DNA from: Streptacidiphilus jiangxiensis
GTDB lineage: Bacteria; Actinomycetota; Actinomycetes; Streptomycetales; Streptomycetaceae
Length of the DNA: 64,000 nucleotides
Direction of reading: 5' to 3'
NCBI RefSeq assembly: GCF_900109465.1
Contig: NZ_FOAZ01000008.1
Span: 248,001-312,000, forward strand
The first letter of the stretch is position 1. Every line of letters begins with the position of its first letter. The translations under genes and the position numbers were made by a program. The notes below the pieces were generated by a model. It saw only the letters and a list, made by a program, of their open reading frames with translations, was not told the origin of the DNA and did no database searches. Positions 52,107 through 59,859 of this stretch are shown in pieces.

Positions 52107-53497
52107 TAGCGGTGCCGCGACAGCGTCCGGTGGTAGGGGCCGACCGGCTCCCGGTGCCACCAGGCGCCCGTGGCACGCCGCTCCTCCCGGGTGGTGAAGC
52201 GGTAGCGGTACAACGTGGCCCGGACGTGCGCGGGGGGCACGTCCGGGAACGGGTTGCCGTCGCGGCGCAGCAGCCGCAGCGTCGCGCGGTCCCCGTCCAG
52301 CAGTTTGCGCAGCAGCGGCGTCAACCACCCACGCGCGTAGCCCGGGTTGAGCGCGGCGAACCACATCAGCCAGTCCAGGCGCAGGTGGTAGGGCGCGAAC
52401 TGCCGCGGCCGGCGCCGCAGTGGGCCGGGCTTGCCCTTGAACCCGTACGCGAGCCAGGTCTCGCCGTCCGCGCTGCCCTCCAGCTCCACCTCGTGCCGTA
52501 GCCGCGTCACGCTGCCGAACGCCCCGTAGGTGTTCACCAGGTGCAGCGAGTCGAAGGACGCGTTCATCAGCTGCCGCGAGGAGAGCAGGTTCCGCGCGGG
52601 GCGGTAGCTGAGCACCAGCACCAGCACGGCGTAGGCGAGGACCAGGACCGCGAACCAGACCGGCGTCGGCGGGTGGCCGGGTCGCGTCCCGTTGCTCACC
52701 GCACTCAGCGCCAGCGTGATCGTCAGCCAGTTCAGCCAGGCGAAGTTGCCGGACAGCACCAGCCACAGCTGCGTCACCACGATCAGCCCGGCCGCCACCG
52801 TCGCCCCCGGCTGCGGCAGGAACAGCGCCACCGGCGCGCCCAGCTGCACGACGTGGTTGGCGCCGGCCTCTACCCGGTGCAGCGGGCGCGGCAGGCGGTG
52901 GAACCACCAGCTGAACGGGCCCGGCATGGGCTGCGTCTCGTGGTGGTAGTACAGGCAGGTCAGCTCGCGCCAGCAGCGGTCGCCGCGCAGCTTGATCAGC
53001 CCGGCGCCGACCTCGACCCGGAACAGCAGCCAGCGGATCAGCAGCAGCGTGGTGACCGGCGGGGCGACGCGGTCGTTGCCGAGGAACACCGCGAGCGCGC
53101 CCGTCTCCAGCAGCAGCGACTCCCAACCGAAGGAGTACCAGGTCTGCCCGACGTTGACGATCGACAGGTACAGCCCCCACAGCAGCGCCCACAGCGCCAT
53201 CCCCGCACCCAGTGGCACCCTGTCCGCCGCCCCGGCGGCCACCGCCGCCGCCAGCGCGCAGCCCGTCCAGGCGACGGCGGCGAAGAGGCGGTCCGAGTAG
53301 CGCCAGTGGAACAGTGACGGCGCCTCCCGGAAGCGCCGCCGCGCCAGGAAGCGGGGGATCGGCGTCAGCCCGTGCTCGCCCAGCAGGGCCCGACCCTGCC
53401 GCGCGGCGGTCAGGAAGCCGACCAGGTAGACGCCCGCCAGGGCCCGCTGGAACAGCAGCCTGCCCAGCCAGTCACCGGACGCGTCCAACCACCGCAT
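52106..53497 (-). CDS. Lipase maturation factor (LMF) family membrane protein
   Basis: The 463-residue multi-pass membrane protein begins MRWLDASGDWLGRLLFQRAL, matching the LMF N-terminus. Further family blocks are IPRFLARRRFREAPSLFHW, NVGQTWYSFGWESLLLE, LIKLRGDRCWRELTCL and YYHHETQPMPGPFSW. The C-terminal soluble domain has RFAPYHLRLDWLMWF-type motifs (QFAPYHLRLDWLMWFAALNP). In animals LMF1 helps fold lipases in the ER; the bacterial role is unknown. I chose ATG 53497 by family alignment, although the frame is open to 53614. Confidence 0.88.
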   Translation of the reverse strand: MRWLDASGDWLGRLLFQRALAGVYLVGFLTAARQGRALLGEHGLTPIPRFLARRRFREAPSLFHWRYSDRLFAAVAWTGCALAAAVAAGAADRVPLGAGMALWALLWGLYLSIVNVGQTWYSFGWESLLLETGALAVFLGNDRVAPPVTTLLLIRWLLFRVEVGAGLIKLRGDRCWRELTCLYYHHETQPMPGPFSWWFHRLPRPLHRVEAGANHVVQLGAPVALFLPQPGATVAAGLIVVTQLWLVLSGNFAWLNWLTITLALSAVSNGTRPGHPPTPVWFAVLVLAYAVLVLVLSYRPARNLLSSRQLMNASFDSLHLVNTYGAFGSVTRLRHEVELEGSADGETWLAYGFKGKPGPLRRRPRQFAPYHLRLDWLMWFAALNPGYARGWLTPLLRKLLDGDRATLRLLRRDGNPFPDVPPAHVRATLYRYRFTTREERRATGAWWHREPVGPYHRTLSRHR

Positions 53498-53715
53498 GGC
53501 TTCACCATGCACCCGATCACCGCCCGCGCGCTCACCGACGCCGCCGGGCATTCCTGATGCAGGGTCATCGGGCGCCGTGCTAACGTCCGTTCCATGCATC
53601 TCTCCGGGCCGCACTAGACCGAGCGCCGACGCCGCGTCGCTGATCGCTGACAGACGCGTGCGCGCCTCGTCGTCCCGCAGTGCGCCCTTTCCCTTTTCCT
53701 GCCTGGAGAGCTCCC

Positions 53716-55020
53716 ATGTCCCGCCCCGCCAAGGGCGGCGCCTCGCTGCGCGCCGTCCTCGCCCTGCCGCATGCCCGCGGCCTCCTGCTCGCCGGCGCCC
53801 TGGCCCGGCTTCCCTACGGCCTGCTGCCGCTGCCGCTGCTGCTCGCCCTGTGCGACGCGTCCGGCACCCACGGCGCCCACGGCTCTGCCTCCTATGCCCT
53901 CGCCGGCACCGCCGTGGGAGCGTTCTCGCTGGTCACCGCGGTTCTCGGCCCCTACAGGGCGCGGCTCGCGGAGCGCCGACCGGCGACGCTGCCCTGGTTC
54001 GCGGCGGGGTTCGCCGCGCTGCTCGGCACCGTCGCACTGCTGTCCGCCGCCCACACCGGATGGGTCGCGGACCTGCTCGCGCCCGTCGCGGGCCTGCTCG
54101 CCCCGCCCGTCGGGCCCCTGGTCCGCGCCCGCTGGTCGGTGCTCACCCGGGACGACGCCCAGCGGCAGGCCGCGCTCAGCCTGGACGCCGCCTGCGAGTC
54201 GACGGTCTTCGCGCTCGGCCCGGCCCTGGCCGGCGCGCTGCTCGCGGCCCTGCCGGGAGCGGCCGTGCTGGGCCTGGCCGCGGCCTGCTTCGGCGCGGGC
54301 TTCCTGACCCTGGCGGCCGTCTTCCGCCACCTGCCCGCACCGCCGGTGCCGGCACCCGCCGCCGACGGCACGGGCCCCGCGCGCGTGCCACTGCGTTCGG
54401 GCGCCTTCGCCTCCGTCCTGCTCGCCGTCCTCGCCGTCGGGGCCTCGCTGGCGCTGGCGGAGCTGGCGGCCGTCGCAGCCTGGGGCGCGGGCGTGGCGGG
54501 CCCGCTGCTGGCGCTCTGCTCCGTCGGCGGCGTCCTGGGCGGCCTCGGCTACGGTCGCCGCGCCTGGCGCGGTCCGGCGCAGCGGCGGCTGACGCTGCTG
54601 GCCGTCGGGGCCGCGGCCTGCCAGGCGCTGTCCGCGCTGCTCTTCGTTCCCGGCGGGGCCGCCGTGGGTCTCTTCCTGGGCGGCGCGGCCGCGGACTGCG
54701 CCCTGATCACCGCCTACCTGCTGGTCGAGGAGCTGGTCCCGGCCGGTGCCCGCACCGAGGGCGGCGCCTGGGTCAACACCGCCTACAACCTCGGTGTGGC
54801 CGGCGGCTCCGGTCTGGCGGGCCTGCTGCTCGCGGCCCCGTCCGGCGCCCGGGGGCTCTTCGGCTGCGGCGCGCTGCTGCTCCTGGCCGTCCTGGTGCCG
54901 CGTGCCGTGCTCACCCGTCGCAGGCCGGTGCCGGCCCCCTCCGAGACCCCCTCCGAGACCCCCTCCGAGACCCCCTCCGAGACCCCCGGCGTGACCCCGG
55001 TCACCGCCGCGCAGCTCTGA
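53716..55020 (+). CDS. MFS transporter (multidrug-type)
   Basis: The 434-residue product starts at ATG 53716 with GGAGAG upstream. It has about twelve hydrophobic helices, with the helix 2-3 loop near LGPYRARLAERRP and a matching half after residue 230. The C-terminus is hydrophilic and contains a SETPSETPSETPSETPG repeat. The substrate is unknown; actinobacterial relatives are annotated as drug or sugar efflux proteins. The Ala/Leu-rich helices are normal for the genome. Confidence 0.87.
   Translation: MSRPAKGGASLRAVLALPHARGLLLAGALARLPYGLLPLPLLLALCDASGTHGAHGSASYALAGTAVGAFSLVTAVLGPYRARLAERRPATLPWFAAGFAALLGTVALLSAAHTGWVADLLAPVAGLLAPPVGPLVRARWSVLTRDDAQRQAALSLDAACESTVFALGPALAGALLAALPGAAVLGLAAACFGAGFLTLAAVFRHLPAPPVPAPAADGTGPARVPLRSGAFASVLLAVLAVGASLALAELAAVAAWGAGVAGPLLALCSVGGVLGGLGYGRRAWRGPAQRRLTLLAVGAAACQALSALLFVPGGAAVGLFLGGAAADCALITAYLLVEELVPAGARTEGGAWVNTAYNLGVAGGSGLAGLLLAAPSGARGLFGCGALLLLAVLVPRAVLTRRRPVPAPSETPSETPSETPSETPGVTPVTAAQL
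54943..54990 (+). repeat. Tandem 12-base repeat encoding SETP
   Basis: Four near-identical 12-base units (CCCTCCGAGACC) encode the SETP repeat at the C-terminus of the MFS protein. Such repeats vary in copy number through replication slippage. The reading frame is preserved. Confidence 0.8.
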
Positions 55021-55443
55021 CCGCTTCCGGCGGTCGCCGGGGAGGGGCGTGACGGGGCTCACCGCACCCCGCTCGCGCCCGTCCCCGCGGGCGGAGCCAC
55101 GGCGGCGGGTCGGAGGCTCTGTAGAGCCGATTCGGGGTATTCCCGACCGAGTTGAGTGGTCTGTACGGGATGCCCTTCTCTGCTGTGGTTTGGACCACTT
55201 GGGGCCGAAGGTCCTTGCCCCGGCCGCCGACGTCGTGTGAACGTGGAAATCGTTCAGCGGAAAGCGGCAGCAACCCAGCGCCGCCCGGCGGATCAGCCCC
55301 GCGAACGCCTCGACCCGTGAGCCCGCAGCGCGTGTGTGCGCCGGGTGCGTCGAGAAGCCACCAGCGCCCCGAGCGGCTCCCTGCTGCCCGCCCGCCCTGT
55401 TCCCGGGCGGGCAGCCTGCTGCCGCCATGACTTCTGGAGTGAC
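55021..55443 (+). promoter_or_regulatory. Structured 5' leader of the transglycosylase gene (candidate riboswitch or attenuator)
   Basis: This 423-base non-coding stretch precedes the SLT gene. Stems visible include TGAACG/CGTTCA (about 55238-55256), GCGGC/GCCGC and CTCGACCC/GGGT-GCG-TCGAG. A strong late hairpin, CTGCCCGCCCG at 55384-55394 against CGGGCGGGCAG at 55404-55414, lies 30 bases before the start codon. Streptomyces cell-wall hydrolase genes (rpfA, swl genes) are reported to have conserved leaders, and rpfA a cyclic di-AMP (ydaO) riboswitch. The usual ydaO signature strings were not found by eye, so the class is unassigned. Confidence 0.5.
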
Positions 55444-56235
55444 ATGCGTCTCGACCTTCCGCGTACCCGTACCCGCCTCGGCGCCGGCGTCCTGATGGCG
55501 TCCTGTGTCGCCGCCTCCGCCGTGCTCGCCGGCCAGCACGCGACGCCCGCCGAGGCAGCCACGCACATGACCACGGTGGCCGACCGAATACCGGCCCAGG
55601 ACGCCGCCCAGGTGAGCGCGCTGCTGGCCGGGGCGAAGCCGGCCGAGGCCGCCAAGGCCACCGAGTCCGCTCCGGTCGAGCTGAGCAAGCTGCCGACCAC
55701 GGCGAAGCCCGCTGCGGACCAGGCCGCCCAGGTCGACGTCAGCAAGCTGCTGGGCGGAGCCAAGGCCGCCGAGGAGAAGAAGGCCGCCGAGGACAAGAAG
55801 GCTGCCGAGGCGAAGCAGGCTGCCGAGGCGAAGCAGGCCGAGGAGAAGAAGCAGGCCGAGGCGAAGAAGGCCGCCGCGTCCGCCAAGCCCGCCGAGAAGA
55901 CCTACGCGAACAACCTCGACGGCTGGATCGCCCAGGCCCGCGACATCCTCGCCGCCCACGGCGACAAGGTCCCCTCCGCCGCCTCCATCCACGCCCGCGC
56001 GCTGACGGAGTCCTCCGGCAACCCGAAGGCCGAGAACCACTGGGACGGCAACCAGGCCCTCTACGGCGGCACCTACGGCCTGATCCAGACCATCAAGCCG
56101 ACCTTCGCCTCCTACTCCCTGCCCGGCCACAAGGACATCCTCAACCCGGTCGACAACATCATCGCGGGCGTCCGCTACGCCAACGACCGCTACGGCTCCT
56201 TCGAGACCGTCGCCTACGGCAAGCAGGGCTACTGA
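55444..56235 (+). CDS. Secreted SLT-domain lytic transglycosylase-like protein
   Basis: The 263-residue product starts at ATG 55444 with GGAG upstream, and its signal peptide ends near AEAA. A charged Ala/Lys/Glu helix of about 50 residues follows (AEEKKAAEDKKAAEAKQAAE). The C-terminal domain of about 110 residues has the catalytic Glu in HARALTESSGNPKAEN, then GGTYGLIQTIKPTF and NIIAGVRYANDRYG. It resembles Streptomyces Swl-type hydrolases, which cut peptidoglycan during growth and germination. It lacks a LysM domain; the long helix may span the wall. Confidence 0.88.
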   Translation: MRLDLPRTRTRLGAGVLMASCVAASAVLAGQHATPAEAATHMTTVADRIPAQDAAQVSALLAGAKPAEAAKATESAPVELSKLPTTAKPAADQAAQVDVSKLLGGAKAAEEKKAAEDKKAAEAKQAAEAKQAEEKKQAEAKKAAASAKPAEKTYANNLDGWIAQARDILAAHGDKVPSAASIHARALTESSGNPKAENHWDGNQALYGGTYGLIQTIKPTFASYSLPGHKDILNPVDNIIAGVRYANDRYGSFETVAYGKQGY

Positions 56236-56317
56236 CCCGCAGGAACACCCCCGAACACCCCCCAACCCTTTCCCTCGCTCGTTCGTGTGAGGTGATGTAG
56301 GGGCAAGGGAGGGACGA

Positions 56318-56875
56318 GTGGCCGAGTGGTCCGAACTGCTCGCGGAGCTGGTGGAAGCCCGCGGCACAGAACTGAACCGATACGGGTTCCTGCTCTGCGG
56401 CAACCGCAGTGAGGGAGCCGATCTGTTCCAGGACGCGCTGGTCCGCGTCTTCACCCATCCGAAGGGTGGCTGGACGGTCCGGGACGTGGAGGGGTACGTC
56501 CGCCGGACCATGCTCAACCGCTACCTCGACCAGTACCGCCGCGCGCAGCGGCTGCGCCTGCTGCTGCCGCGCCTGAGCGGCGGTCCGCAGGCCGAGGTGG
56601 TGCCGGACCACGGCGAGGGCGCCGACCGGCGCCTGGACCTGCTCGCCGCGCTCGACACGCTGACGCCGCGCCAACGCGTCTGCGTCGTCCTGCGGTTCTA
56701 CGAGGACCTGACGGTGGCCCAGGTGGCGCACCGGATGCGGTTGAGTGAGGGCACCGTCAAGCGGCACCTCAGCGACGCCTCCTCCCGCCTGTCGGCCCGT
56801 CTGTCCGCCCGCATGTCGGCCGGCTGGTCCGGTCTCGAGGGCCCCGCACACGTCAGCACGGGAGGGAACCGGTGA
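56318..56875 (+). CDS. ECF sigma factor (SigE family)
   Basis: The 185-residue product from GTG 56318 has region 2 motifs (TELNRYGFLLCGNRSEGADL, FQDALVRVF) and YVRRTMLNRYLDQYRR. Region 4 reads LTPRQRVCVVLRFYEDLTVA followed by AHRMRLSEGTVKRHLSDA. It belongs to the SigE-like actinobacterial group (TIGR02983 type). Its TGA overlaps the GTG of the next gene (GTGA), a membrane protein that is probably its partner. The tail has a repeated SARLSARMSA run. Confidence 0.9.
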   Translation: MAEWSELLAELVEARGTELNRYGFLLCGNRSEGADLFQDALVRVFTHPKGGWTVRDVEGYVRRTMLNRYLDQYRRAQRLRLLLPRLSGGPQAEVVPDHGEGADRRLDLLAALDTLTPRQRVCVVLRFYEDLTVAQVAHRMRLSEGTVKRHLSDASSRLSARLSARMSAGWSGLEGPAHVSTGGNR

Positions 56876-58146
56876 ACGAGCAACCCATCGGGGACGGACT
56901 GCGGGAACTCGCCGAGCTCGCGGGGCCGCACCAGGTCGACCTGCACCACATCGGCGACCGGATCCGGCGCCGCCGCCGCACCCGCCGCGCGCTCGCCTCC
57001 GGCGTCGCCGTGGCCCTCGTCGTCGCCGGCGGCTGGCTACTGCCCGGCCTGGTCTCGGGCGGCGCGGGCAGCAGCGTCGTGCCCGCCGCGCCGCCCAGCC
57101 CCGTCGCGCCCCTCCCGTCGGGTGGCGCGCAGGGCAGCCTGCCGCTGCCCACCCCGCAGAAGCTCGACCCGGAGGCGCAGCAGGTGGCCGCGATCTTCCG
57201 GCACGTCCTGGCGTCCGCGGTGTCGGGCAAGCTCACCGTCCTCGCTGGTGTGGGCCTGCACGACAAGGGATCCGCGACCCCGCTCGGCAGTGGTCTGTTC
57301 GAGCCCGGAGTCTCGGGGCTGTACGACGACGGTCACGGGGTGTCCGCGGTCTGGGCCGACCTCAGCCGTTGGAGCAAGCCCGACACCACCGTGTTCCCGT
57401 ACGCCTGCAAGGCCCAGCCCGGTGTGCCGTTCGGGAGCAAGTGCCAGGTGGTGCACCTGACCGGCGGCGGCGTGGTCGGCATCGAGCAGATGCCCGCCGA
57501 GGGGAACTCCAGCGCCCTCTGGACCGCGACCTACGCGGCCCCCGACGGGGCCCGGGTGGTGATCCAGGAGGAGAACGCGCCCGGCGACAAGGGCTACACC
57601 CCCACCCGCGCCGAGCCCCCGTTCGACGCCGCCCAGCTCCAGCGGATGGTGACCAGCCCGCTCTGGAACCCCCAGCTGGACGCGATCCCCCGCAGCGGCG
57701 GCCAGAGCAACAACGTCGACACCCCGTTCGGCCCGGACGGCATCGGTGCGATCTTCTACCGCCTCATCCCGTCCGGCTTCGCCATCTCCGGGGCCAAGGG
57801 CGCGGAGAACCCGATGATGGGCAACACCATGGTGCTGACCGACGCCCAGGGCAAGGGCAGCGTCTACGGGTGGGAGAGCATCGGCGGGCCCACCGTCCAG
57901 CAGGGCTACCCGAACGCGACCCGCCTGTCCGACGGATCCTGGCTCGGCTCCAAGCAGGTCCCCGGCCAGGGTGGCGGGGGAACCGAGCAGTACTGGGTCG
58001 CCGTGCAGCGCGGCAACACCGAGATCGTCGTGGTCGCCCTCAACAGCGTCGGCCTGGACGGCCCGCGCAGCCGCGCCACCCCGGTGCTCACGATCGACCA
58101 GCTCACCGCCATCGCCGAGAGCCCCACCTGGGGGTCGGGCACCTGA
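56872..58146 (+). CDS. Membrane protein, probable regulator of the adjacent ECF sigma factor
   Basis: The 424-residue product starts at GTG 56872, overlapping the sigma gene stop. A cytoplasmic N-terminus of about 40 residues (GLRELAELAGPHQVDLHHIG) is followed by a basic cluster and one membrane helix (ALASGVAVALVVAGGWLLPG). A long extracytoplasmic domain follows with two Cys (PYACKAQPG and GSKCQVV). It lacks the HxxxCxxC zinc motif of classical anti-sigma factors. The anti-sigma role is inferred only from coupling and topology. Confidence 0.75.
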   Translation: MNEQPIGDGLRELAELAGPHQVDLHHIGDRIRRRRRTRRALASGVAVALVVAGGWLLPGLVSGGAGSSVVPAAPPSPVAPLPSGGAQGSLPLPTPQKLDPEAQQVAAIFRHVLASAVSGKLTVLAGVGLHDKGSATPLGSGLFEPGVSGLYDDGHGVSAVWADLSRWSKPDTTVFPYACKAQPGVPFGSKCQVVHLTGGGVVGIEQMPAEGNSSALWTATYAAPDGARVVIQEENAPGDKGYTPTRAEPPFDAAQLQRMVTSPLWNPQLDAIPRSGGQSNNVDTPFGPDGIGAIFYRLIPSGFAISGAKGAENPMMGNTMVLTDAQGKGSVYGWESIGGPTVQQGYPNATRLSDGSWLGSKQVPGQGGGGTEQYWVAVQRGNTEIVVVALNSVGLDGPRSRATPVLTIDQLTAIAESPTWGSGT

Positions 58147-58169
58147 TCCACCGTCCGCCATGGCGTTGC

Positions 58170-58200
58170 TTGACCATGACGCAGCGTCATGGCGGAGACT
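58170..58200 (+). promoter_or_regulatory. MerR-type promoter/operator of the MerR-methyltransferase gene
   Basis: TTGACC at 58170-58175 and GAGACT at 58195-58200 are separated by 19 bases, the long spacer typical of MerR-controlled promoters. The spacer contains a perfect 19-base palindrome (CCATGACGC-A-GCGTCATGG, 58174-58192). The predicted start site falls near GTG 58208, so the mRNA is probably leaderless. Confidence 0.85.
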
Positions 58201-58207
58201 CGGGCAC

Positions 58208-59323
58208 GTGGAACAGCACCTGACCGTGGGGCGCGCCGCCGAGCTGGCCGGTGTCAGCGTCCGGACGCTGCATCACTACGACCGGATCGGCCTCGTGCGG
58301 CCGTCCGCGCGGACCGCCGTCGGCTACCGGGCCTACTCGGCGGCCGACGTGGAGCGGCTGCGCGAGGTGCTCGGCTACCGACGGCTGGGCTTCGGACTGC
58401 GCGAGATCGCCGATCTCGTCGACGACCCGGCCACCGACGCGGTCGCGCACCTGCGCCGACTGCGTGGCCTGATGCTGGAGCAGCGCGACCGCGCCGACGC
58501 CCTGGCAGCGGCCATCGACCGGGAGCTCAAGGCCCGGGCCATGGGGATCACCTCGACGCCGGAGGAGCAACTCAAAGTGTTCGGAGCGCAGTTGTACGAC
58601 ACCATCGGATCCGCCTACCCGGCGACGCGGCGCACCGACCCGCGGATCGCCGCGCGTATCCGGGACGCTCTCGGCGACGCCCGCACCGTGCTCAACGTAG
58701 GCGCGGGCACCGGCTCCTACGAGCCCCCGGACCGCGAGGTCACCGCGGTGGAGCCGTCGGCCGTGATGCGGGCCCTGCGCCCGGCGGGCGCCGCGCCGTG
58801 CGTGGCCGCCTCGGCGGGCAGCCTCCCGTTCGCGGACCGGTCCTTCGACGCGGCGATGGCCGTCAGCACCGTCCACCACTGGCCCGACCCGGCCGCCGGG
58901 CTGCGCGAACTGCGACGCGTGGCCCGCCGCGTGGTGGTGCTCACCTATGACGCCGGCACCCCCGGCTGGCTCGACCGCTTCTGGCTCAGCCGCGACTACC
59001 TGCCGGAGTTCGCCGAGCTCCTCGTCGACTGGCCCTCCCTCGCCGACCTGGCCCAGGCCGTCGGCGGCCGCGCGGAGCCGGTCCTCGTCCCGTGGGACTG
59101 CGCCGACGGCTTCTTCGAGGCCTACTGGCGCCGCCCCGAGGCCTACCTGGACGAGGCCGTCCGCCGCGCGGTCTCGGTGTGGACCAGGGTCGGCCCGGAG
59201 GCCGAACAGCGCGCCGTCTCCCTGCTCCACGAGGACCTCGACTCCGGCCGCTGGGCCGAACGCAACCGCGACCTCCTCGCCCTCGACGCCGCCGAGCTGG
59301 GCCTGCGCCTCATCGTCGCCTGA
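58208..59323 (+). CDS. MerR regulator fused to a SAM-dependent methyltransferase
   Basis: The 371-residue product from GTG 58208 has a MerR HTH at about 5-75 (LTVGRAAELAGVSVRTLHHY, VGYRAYSAADVERLREVLGY) and a coiled coil to about 120. A class I methyltransferase domain follows at about 135-300. Its SAM-binding motif I is TVLNVGAGTGSYEPP, then TAVEPSAVM, AASAGSLPFADRSFDAAMAV and HHWPDPAAGLRELRRV. The fusion is continuous in one frame. It may be a regulator that uses the methyltransferase fold to sense or modify a ligand, such as a toxic small molecule. The operator upstream indicates autoregulation. Confidence 0.88.
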   Translation: MEQHLTVGRAAELAGVSVRTLHHYDRIGLVRPSARTAVGYRAYSAADVERLREVLGYRRLGFGLREIADLVDDPATDAVAHLRRLRGLMLEQRDRADALAAAIDRELKARAMGITSTPEEQLKVFGAQLYDTIGSAYPATRRTDPRIAARIRDALGDARTVLNVGAGTGSYEPPDREVTAVEPSAVMRALRPAGAAPCVAASAGSLPFADRSFDAAMAVSTVHHWPDPAAGLRELRRVARRVVVLTYDAGTPGWLDRFWLSRDYLPEFAELLVDWPSLADLAQAVGGRAEPVLVPWDCADGFFEAYWRRPEAYLDEAVRRAVSVWTRVGPEAEQRAVSLLHEDLDSGRWAERNRDLLALDAAELGLRLIVA

Positions 59324-59344
59324 GGCGGTCGGGTCCGTCCGGGC

Positions 59345-59375
59345 TTGTGCTGGAGTGGACTCCAGCACCTAGCGT
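59345..59375 (+). promoter_or_regulatory. MerR-type promoter/operator of the MerR-AKR operon
   Basis: TTGTGC at 59345-59350 and TAGCGT at 59370-59375 have 19-base spacing. A perfect inverted repeat (GTGCTGGAGT-GG-ACTCCAGCAC, 59347-59368) fills the spacer. The start codon GTG 59383 lies about 8 bases after the -10, so the transcript is probably leaderless. Confidence 0.87.
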
Positions 59376-59382
59376 CGTCCCC

Positions 59383-59859
59383 GTGACAGCGACGACTGCT
59401 ACTGCGGCTACTACGGCGACCACGGCGACCACGGCGACTCTGGGCATATCCGAGGTGGCCGAGACGACCGGCCTGAGCGTGGACACCCTGCGCTGGTACG
59501 AGCGCGAGGGACTCTTCCCCCGCGTGGAGCGGGACCCGAACCGGCGCCGCCGCTACACCGCGCGGCATGTCCGCCTGCTGCAGATGCTGGTGCGGCTGCG
59601 GCGTACGGGGATGCCGACGAAGGAGGTCCGACAGTTCAGCCGGCTGCTGGGCGAGGGCCCGTCCACCCACCCCGAGCGCCTCGCGATGCTGGCCGCGCAC
59701 CGCGACCGGATCGTGGCCCAACTGGCGGAGCTGCAGGGCGACCTGGCCGTGCTGGACGAGAAGGTCGCGCTCTATCGCCAGCTCATCGCCCAGGGCTTGG
59801 ACTGCAACGGCGCACCCTCGACTGTCACCGACGCCGACCTCGACACCGTGGAGTTCTGA
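59383..59859 (+). CDS. MerR-family transcriptional regulator
   Basis: The 158-residue product from GTG 59383 begins with a low-complexity Ala/Thr stretch (TATTATAATTATTATTATLG) encoded by an ACGGCG-type repeat. The MerR HTH follows (ISEVAETTGLSVDTLRWYER, then EGLFPRVERDPNRRRRY). A dimerisation helix and a short C-terminus with one Cys (LDCNGAPS) complete it. It shares one base with the next gene (TGATG), forming an operon with an aldo-keto reductase. Related regulators pair with dehydrogenases in aldehyde or carbonyl stress. Confidence 0.9.
   Translation: MTATTATAATTATTATTATLGISEVAETTGLSVDTLRWYEREGLFPRVERDPNRRRRYTARHVRLLQMLVRLRRTGMPTKEVRQFSRLLGEGPSTHPERLAMLAAHRDRIVAQLAELQGDLAVLDEKVALYRQLIAQGLDCNGAPSTVTDADLDTVEF

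Noticed and set aside
53594-53617. Seven-codon upstream ORF (MHLSGPH) before the MFS gene
   Set aside because: It could be a leader peptide, but no ribosome site, attenuator hairpin or known leader family supports it.
55021-55443. Canonical ydaO (cyclic di-AMP) riboswitch
   Set aside because: Signature strings such as GGGGTGAAT and GACAGCTAAC were not found by eye, so only a structured leader is claimed.
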